Assembly: GCF_024343575.1 (NCBI RefSeq)
Contig: NZ_RJUA01000010.1
Location: forward strand, 1 to 64,000
Reading direction: 5' to 3'
From: Lacihabitans sp. LS3-19
Lineage (GTDB): Bacteria; Bacteroidota; Bacteroidia; Cytophagales; Spirosomataceae
DNA: 64,000 nt
Below, piece after piece: positions 1 to 9,300 of the stretch. The notes below the pieces were generated by a model. It saw only the letters and a list, made by a program, of their open reading frames with translations. It was not told where the DNA came from and did no database searches. Within the stretch, counting starts at the first letter, position 1, and each line of letters opens with the position of its first letter. Both the position numbers and the translations under genes were made by a program.

Positions 1-318
1 TGACTCTGTGGTCTCGCTGGTTGTTGCTTCTTTTATGGTCAATAACAAAGTGGCTACACTATCACAGCCTGCTGCATTCGTTGTTGTAAATGTATATGTA
101 CCCGACGCTGTATAGGTTGTTCCATTCCAGTCAAAACTTCCACAAGCTGACTCTGTGGTCTCGCTGGTTGTTGCTTCTTTTATGGTCAATAACAAAGTGG
201 CTACACTATCACAGCCTGCTGCATTCGTTGTTGTAAATGTATATGTACCCGACGCTGTATAGGTTGTTCCATTCCAGTCAAAACTTCCACAAGCTGACTC
301 TGTGGTCTCACTGGTTGT
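1..318 (-). repeat. 147-bp perfect coding tandem repeats (49 aa per unit)
   Basis: Bases 1-147 and 148-294 are identical, and 295-318 begin a third unit that diverges at the G-to-A change in ctcActgg and then stops matching. On the minus strand each unit encodes one 49-residue SprB-like module beginning SETTESACGSFDWNGTTY and ending LLLTIKEATT. The array runs off the left edge, so the copy number is unknown. Identity at synonymous sites points to very recent or ongoing unit duplication, and short-read assemblies would tend to collapse it. Confidence 0.95.
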
Positions 319-3300
319 TGGAGTATTTATGATGACATTTACAGATGCTGTATCAGAACACCCATTTGCATTAGAGCTTACAATATAATAAGTGTCGGTA
401 GTAGTTACTGCGTCAGGAGATGTCAATAAAATTGTAGCCTCAGTGTCAGTAAAATATTCAAAAGTCAAACCAGAACTTGACCCCGTTGTTACTGATGGAG
501 CAGTTAAATCAATAGTACTTGGTGAGCATACAGCTGCAGGGTCGTTAACTACTAGAACAATCGGAGAAGGATCAATTATAGTAGTATTTACTGTAGAAGT
601 ACATCCATTTCCATCTTTTATTGTTATGGTATACAATCCAGCTCCTAATTCCGTAAAACTATTACTACTTACAAAGGACCCTTCATTTAGAGCATAAGTA
701 AAAGGTGCAAACCCTTGGCTGACATTAACATTAAAACTTCCTGTTTCAAATCCATTACACAGAGGATCAATTTTATTAATAACATTAGCAACTGGTGGAA
801 CACCAACACCTATTATCGATGTACCATTCATCAAAACAGAACAATTGGTTGTAGTATTAAGTGCTTCAATAAAATATTCACCTGAATTAGATGGCGAAAC
901 AAAACTTATTGCCCCTCCTGTCCCTGAAATCGTAGGTCCAAAGAAAAATGGATAACTATTCGTTTTTAAAGTATAGTTTACACCAATTTGGGTTCCACTT
1001 AATGTGATTGGTGGTGGAGTAGTTCCAACACAATAAACCCCTCCTCCAGCAACATTATAAACAGTAGGTAGAGGATTCACTATCAATTCAACATCGGAAC
1101 TTACTTCATTACAAGGCCCGATTGGATCATCCGAAGTTAAAGTCAAAGTTACGGCACCAGAAAAGTTAGCAGGTGGTGTATAAATAGCATTTAAATCAGT
1201 ATTGCTCGGAGAGAACGTTCCTCCTGTAGTACCATCAGACCATGTGGCAGAACTTGCCGCCCCTGAGAATGAACCGCCTAAAGTAACAGAAGTGCCCTGA
1301 CAAATCGGAGCATAAGTTCCTGGATCAACTATTGCAACAGGATTGACAGTTACTGTAAAGCTACAAACATTCGATACTAAATTTCCAGCAGCATCCTTTC
1401 CAGAATAAGTAACGGTAGTTATTCCCTCATTAAAGGTTTCCGTTCCCATTGTACCACCGACAAAAGATGTTACTGTAACAGGTCCAGCTGAAGTAACTCC
1501 AGTGAGCGTATAAGTTAATTCTTCCAATCCACCAGTTAATGAACACTGATCTGTTAAAGTCACATGCGTCCAAGAATACTCGGCATCATCGGCACAAATT
1601 ACAACATCTGTAGGGCAGTTAGTAAATAAAGGAGCATCTACATCTTTGACTATTACATCAAAAGTGCAAACTGCCTGAGCACCACATGCATCTGCTTCAG
1701 AAGTCACTGTAACTGTAGTAGTTCCTACTGGAAAGGCAAATCCACTTGCAATGTCAGAAGAAGTATTTAAAATATTTGCTTTCTCAACATTATCAATTCT
1801 TAAATTATCCGCTTCAATAAATGTAAACCACATGTATCTACTACCACCAATTTGGGTGGCAATTATATCTGAAGGGTCATTGCGAGTTTCTGTCCAAAGT
1901 TTAGTTCCGCTATTATCCAACACACTCATATCAGCTTTTAATGTACCATCTCCTTTGTCTACAAACATCCACTCAAAAGTGTACCATCCAGAGGCAGTAA
2001 TTTCATAATTATTTATTGACGCCAAATCGTTTCTACGGGTAAAGTTGGTTCCATTACTACCACCAATCAAAACATTTCCAGTTGCATTAGATGATGTATG
2101 AAAAACAAAATCACGTCTGTGAGAATTTGACTGGGTACTTACGGCTGAAGACACATCCCATCCATAGGTGTTCGCTGAAACAGCAGGATCGTCTAGATCA
2201 ATATATACATCTACTCGATTTCTAAATCCATTTCCAAAAGTTGAACTATATCCACCAAGTCTTGAAAAAGCACCAGTATAATCATCAGGTGAAGCAGGCA
2301 ATACCGTATTGTCAATTAAGCCATGAGAAACACCATCTGAAGAAATTAACAATCCTGAAAGTTCTCTTGTTAATTGTGAATTATAATTACTCCAACCCAA
2401 ATTAGTTGTTTGCCAATTAACATTTTCACATCCATCAAAAAACACAGGATCATATGCCTTAGGAAGATCAAAATTATATACTGCCGTACACAAACTTACG
2501 TCATTGTCTAATTCTACATCATCTTGGCATATCAATTCAGCAGTAGAATTATCAGTTACCGAAATTGAAAAACTTTTTGACACTCCGGCACATGACAGTG
2601 AGCTTCCAGTAAAGTTTGGAGTAACAGTGACATAAGCTATTTGGGGAACGCCAGTGGTATTTGTGGCTGTAAAACCAACGATATCACCTGTTCCCGACAA
2701 TGCCAATCCAATTGCATCATTATCATTTACCCAAGTATAACTAGTCCCACTTCCAGAAAATGAGATTGCAGTAGTTGTTTCTCCAGCACATAAAACTTGG
2801 TTTCCAACTACATCAACAGATGGGGTAGGATTTATTGTAATTGTAAAATCTTGCGGAGTACCCTCACATCCGTTAACAATTGGAGTTACTGTAATTATGG
2901 CTGTAATTGCTAAACTAGTTGTATTAGAGGAAGTATATCCTACTATATCACCAGATCCAGAAGTTGTAAAACCTATAGCAGCATTAGAATTTGTCCAGTT
3001 GTAGACCACTCCTGGAATATTATTTCCCGAAAATACTATCGTTGAAATGGCGTCACCGTTACAAACTACTATATCTGTAACATCATCAACAGTAGGTGTA
3101 ACTTCAGTAGCAATAGTTCCTAAGCCGCCACCAATTACAATCCTTTCGTCTACTCCATTGCCAAAATGACTATTGCTGGATAGAGTGTTATTACACAATA
3201 CTGGAGAGTTTCCTCTGCCAAAATACAAATCAGCTATGTTAGTTTGGTCTCCATCACCAATATTATCAGAAGTAAATGGGGTATGTCCTGCTTGCTGTTG

Positions 3301-6300
3301 AATACCTACATCATTATTTGTCAATAAATTTCCAGTTACAGTGTGATTTTCACCTTCAATCACAATACCAAAACCTGTTGAGCTTGAAGTTGCATTGGTT
3401 TGTTTATAATTTTCAATTGCATTTAAAGATATTATTACACCATTGGGAGCATCTGGATGACTATCCGGATTTGAAGAAAGCACTCCTCTTCTAAAGACTG
3501 CTATACCAGCCCTATCTCTGATATCCGTATTTTCATTTGAAAGTGTAACTGTATTATTAGAAACAGTAGTCGTATTAGAACCATTATCATTATCCCACGG
3601 ATTTTTAATTTCTATACCAAATCTACCTCCACCTGTTATAGTGTTTCCTTCGATATGATTACTTCCAGTGTTGGTTCTTAAGCCATTAATGCCTAATGCA
3701 TTGTCACCTGAGCCTATATTTATTAAGTTGTTGGAAATATTAACTGCCGAGGCAGTGCCATCCTGCAACTCAATTCCACAACAAATATTATTATTTAGGG
3801 TATTTCCTGTGATTGTAATATTTTCCTTAAAACCATTCCAGATTACTATACCACGGGCAGAATTACCCCTGTCTGAAATATCTGAATTTGTTACTGTAAA
3901 TCCATTTATTGGTCCATTTGCATAAATTCCTGAACCACCCGAAAGTGTGGCCGAAGAAATTTTCACATTATCTACTGTTAGTCCATTGTTTTGACCTATT
4001 GCATAAATTGCAGCATCTGAGTTTCCGTTTACACCAGCAAAATTATGAAGTGTAAAATTCTTAAGTATTACGTTTGTTATACCAGAGGCAATTTGAATTC
4101 CGTCCCCATTTCCCAAACCCGATCCATCAATGACTGTTAATGTTTTATCGGTATTAGTACCTTGAAGCGTTAGCGATTTATCAATCACCACCCTTTCATT
4201 AAATGTCCACTCTGCTAATTCAATTACGTCATTTGCAACTGCAGCATCTACAGCTGGCTGAATATTAGCGAAATAAGTATCTTGAGTAGTGTTGTGAACG
4301 GGCAAGAAGTACTGAATTTCACCAAGGCAAGCAAGATCAGGCTTATGTGTTAATTTAGATTCTAAGGTAGTTCTTTGAGTTAAATTCATAGCAGATGGTA
4401 ATTGTAATCCTGCACCTACATCGAATTTATTATTTTTTACATCAAGATCATTGGACCAACATACTGCAGGCGTAACTTTCGCACTTGCCCCGGCATATTC
4501 AGGGAAACCTATTACATCAGAATTCCCTACTTGGTCACCTAAATAAATAAAATTAGAAATTCCCGAATTAAACTCATTTTCATTTCCAGATGTACCTATA
4601 GTAAATGTACCAAAACTGGCGGCAGTATTATCATGATTATAAAATGCAATACCAGTTCCGCCCGATATACCTGAACCATTAAAAGTATTTTTTGAAATAT
4701 CAGCATCAATTGTTGTTTGACTTATTGGTAGATTATCCGAAGCTAAGACTTTTGTATTAACAGTTATATGCCTGAAAGTCGTAGAATTGGTTAACGGAGT
4801 AAATATATTGTCGCTGATATGTACATTTTTATAATTCTCAAGGCTAATTCCCCAATTGTGATTGTTGAATGTATTTCCTGTAACATTTGTTTGCTTATCC
4901 TGATTATTATACTGTAATCTTAATGAACTTGTATATGTATTAGCAAATGGAGAATCAAAAGTATTATTAGTAATATCTACCTGTCCACCTCCTGCATTAT
5001 GTGAATTCGTTTGCACTCCTCCACCTCTAAAAGTATTATTATCAATTAAAATTGGCCCATTGCTATTAAAACGAACCATAATATCCTGATTTATTGAGGT
5101 AAAATCATTTCCAGTATAGGTACCACCTCCTTCATCAACCGAAACTGCCGATCGAAACAGTCTACTAATTCCAAATCCATCGTCATTTGTTGCTGTTACA
5201 GTGTTACCAGTAACAGTTATATTATTTACTCCACCAGTGGCAACTCTATAAGCAGCATAGTTTATACTTATAGCATTTCTAAGTCCATAACTTCCAGTTG
5301 AAGCTGCTGCACTTGTTCCAATTGGGTTAATTTGATTATTGGTAATCGCAATATTATCAATCCCTGCACCTGATACTACAATCGCACTACTTAGCTTGGT
5401 AAGATCTACATCAAATTGAATATTATTTATGGTAACATTATCCGAAGAAACATCAAACAAGCTGTTCTTTCCTAGTGCCGTACCGGTAAAATTGACAATA
5501 GGTTTAGATGCTCCAACTCCATTCAAAGTTAATTCCTTATTAACCATAACCTGCTCATCATAAGTACCGCTTGATACTTCAATTACGTCTCCATTATCAG
5601 TACCAGCATCATCAATGGCCGATTGAATAGTTACAAAAGTTTTATCTGTATCAACATTTTTGACTGGACAACCAACTGATACCCCGACACCATCAACATC
5701 ATTTAAATAAGGACAAAATGTAACATAAGAGGTAACCTTCACACCAGCTCCAATTCCAACTACAGATGGACCATCCGTTGCACCCCAATAGTTGTTATTC
5801 GCGTTTACGATTGTAGTAGTAAAATTATTTACACCAAACCCATCATTTGAAGTACCGCTTCCGATGTTTGAAAAATTATTATTATTGATAACTACTGTGG
5901 CTGCTCCATCATTGTCTTCAATTTTAATACCTGATGCATCAGGATTTGATGGTCCTTTATGATCAGTAATATCGGATATATCGTTATGGGAAACAATTGC
6001 ACCTGGAGTATCACCTTCAAGCCCAATACCTGTTGCCCATAAACCTTCTAAATCTGAAATGTCATTATTTGATATCATGGCTCCAATAACAGTACCTGTT
6101 CCCCCAGCACTAGATCCAAGATTTATTTGAATACCATATGCCCCTCTACCGTCAGGCCAAGCTAAAGTGCTTGCGTCTATATTACTAATAATATTATTAT
6201 CAATTAAAAGATTTGATACATCAAAATCACCTGTGGAAAAACCGACAGCGACACCTCCAATAGACCCTTTTATTCCACCATTGATATCATCTATGGTATT

Positions 6301-9300
6301 TCCTGTTATTTGGACATCATTTATAGAATTGGCACTTGCTTCTACTGCTATACCATACACATTTACTGATACTAAAGAAGCTCCTCCTACATTGGTAATA
6401 TGGTTGTTTTTAACAACTAAGCCACTATTATTGTTAGAATAAATTCCGAATGCCTTATCCTGATTAGATATAGTAAAACCATCAATTGTAACATCGTCTG
6501 CAGTCACATTTATAGTGTAATTCGCTGAAGCAGCAGCAATAGTGGTAAGAGCACTTCCATTTACACTTTTAAGTGTTATCGGCTTATTGACTAAAATATC
6601 TTCGGTATAGGTACCATCACAAACTTCAATGATATTACCAGAGGAAGCGGCATCTATAGCCTCCTGAATGGTTGCAAAGAAAGTTGAAGCACTAGTATTA
6701 GAAACGGGCAAATTCAACACAATATCATCTGCAGAAGCAGTAGACCCGTTGGCATCAGTTACTACAAGAGTATAAGAGCCAGCAATTAAACCGGTTGCAT
6801 CATAACCTGAACTAATACCAGTAGCAGAACCTGAAGCTACACCACTCCAACTAATGTCATAGGGTGCCGTCCCCCCCGAAAACACGATGTTTATTCCTCC
6901 AGTAGTTTCACCACAGGTTATTGGGTCAGGGGTAGTTGATGCGATAATTATCGGAGATCCTGTACAAGAACCTGCAACGGGTTGAAAACCAGAAGTAGCA
7001 GGAGCATCGTCAGTGCCATTAACCAACCAAGTATCAAGAGTTACATTTCCTACTATTTTGGATTGAATTGCGGTTAAAGCAGTACTTCCAAACCAGTTAC
7101 AATCTGCATTAATTGTACTTGATGCCACACCATTTGCCACACTATAAGTACCTGAATTTATAAAAGAATTATTGTGAACTTCCAAAGTTTTACCAGTTCC
7201 CGCTCCAACTCCATATATAGAAGTATTGGAATTTGCAACACTGTTATTATTAACAGTTGTCGAATTCCAATCAACGTTATTTTCTAAGCCAATTCCATTT
7301 TGGAAACTTGATATTTCATTTCCGGATATAGTAACATTTGAAACAGAGGCAGGATTAGAACTATAGGAAGCGTCGTTGCGTCCAGCAAGAAATAAACCGT
7401 AGCCATTAACCATGGTTCCTGCTCTTGTTTCATTCATTATATTATCTAAAATTTCTAAATCAGAATAATCATCATATTTAAGATTTAATATAATGGAACG
7501 CGGATTAGTCGAAATACCATTATCTGTAAAAGTATTTTCTGAAATAGTAGCATTCGACAATTTTTCAATATACAAAGCTGCTTGGTTATTTGTAGCACCA
7601 TTATTAGAAAATGTCGACCCAGTAATCGTAACATCATTAAAAATACCCGTACCTGCAGAATTTTGGCCTACATAAATAGCACCAGAGGTATTATTTGTAA
7701 AGGTAGAATTCTGAATAGCCAACTTCTCAACTTTTGCAGCAGTACCTATTTGTAAACCTGGCCCAGTAGTGGCGTTAAAAACACTATTATCAATTAACCA
7801 ATCATCTGTACTTCCTGCAGTATTATTGATTTGCAAACCGTAACTAGTTAATGCATCAAAATTCACCTCTTTTATTCTCAAGAAATTTGCAGATTCATTG
7901 GTGTATATACCTCTTTGAGCATTCGTTAGTTTCATTGATTCAATTGAAGCCCTATTCATGGCATCAGTACCCGAAGATGTTGCTGGGTAAGTAAATAAAT
8001 CGCCTGTATTACCAACACCTTGAACAATTGTGGTATTACCCGAACCTTTGATTTTTACAAATTTATTAACAGTAACATTTTCAGTAAATGTACCAGGACC
8101 AACGTTTACCTCAAACCCAGAAGAGGCAACATTTATTCCTTGCTGAATCGATCCACTATTTGAAGTTACAAAATCATTATTGGCTTTAACTAAAACAAAA
8201 CCTAAAACATTATTGTCAATTTTATGGAATATTTTATCTTCTATTGCGAAATTTTCGGTAAGGCTGGCAGTAGCACCTGTTTGTCCGTCAAAAACATTGA
8301 ATTGAGCATCTAAGTTTTGATTCCAAGGTACAGCTGTTGTTGCATTTGGACTAACTGTTCCTGTTATGTTTTCAAGTTTAATATAGGATTGAATACCAGC
8401 ATTAAAATTATTTTCAGAACCATTGGTTCCTAATACAAATGCACCAAAGATTGGGCTATCATTGTCTTGATTAGCAAAACTTAAAGCAATACCACCAATT
8501 GTACCAGAACCATTAAAAGTATTTTTTGTAATTGTAGCACTTACATTCGGCTGGTAAAAACCACTTGACGAGCTACTCAATTCCTTGGTATCAACCGTTA
8601 TATGGCGATAAGTAGTTGAATTAGCAAGAGGAGTAAAAATATTATTATCAACCGTTACTGTATTATAGTTTTCCAAACTTAATCCCCAAAGATGATTGGA
8701 GAAGGCATTACCGCTTACCGTAGTTGGTCTAAAGGTATAATTATTTTTCAACCTTATAAGTGGCGAGTAAGGTGCCAAATTATTTGCCCATGTGGCATCA
8801 AGTGTATTGTTTGTGATGCTGAGTGTTCCTGCTCCTACATTTTGTTCTGTCAGTTCAATACCACCACCATTAATATCATTATCATCAATCGTAATATCTC
8901 CATTACTTCCAAACCTAACTAAAATATCATGGTTGATTGTTGCCAATGTATTACCTGAGAATGTACCTCCAACTTCATCAACCGAAATACCTGAACGGAA
9001 CATTGTAGGGTAGGTTCCAGCTGTAACAGTATTACCTGAAAAAGTTACAGTATTAACCCCACCCGTTGCCACTCTGTAAGCTCCATAGTTGACACTTACA
9101 GCGTTTCTTTCTCCGTAAGAGCCAGCAGGAGTTCCATAAGGTTCTATTAAATTATCCTTAACTGTAATGTTATCAATTCCAGCTCCGCTTGCTACAACCG
9201 CACTTCTAAGTTTTGATAAATCTACTTTGAAATTTATATTTTCAACAGTAACATTGTTAGCAGAAATATCGAAAATTGTTGGTTTTCCAGTGACTGTTCC

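Noticed and set aside
1-318. Direct repeats resembling a CRISPR-like array
   Set aside because: The units are 147 bp, contiguous without spacers, and keep the adhesin reading frame.
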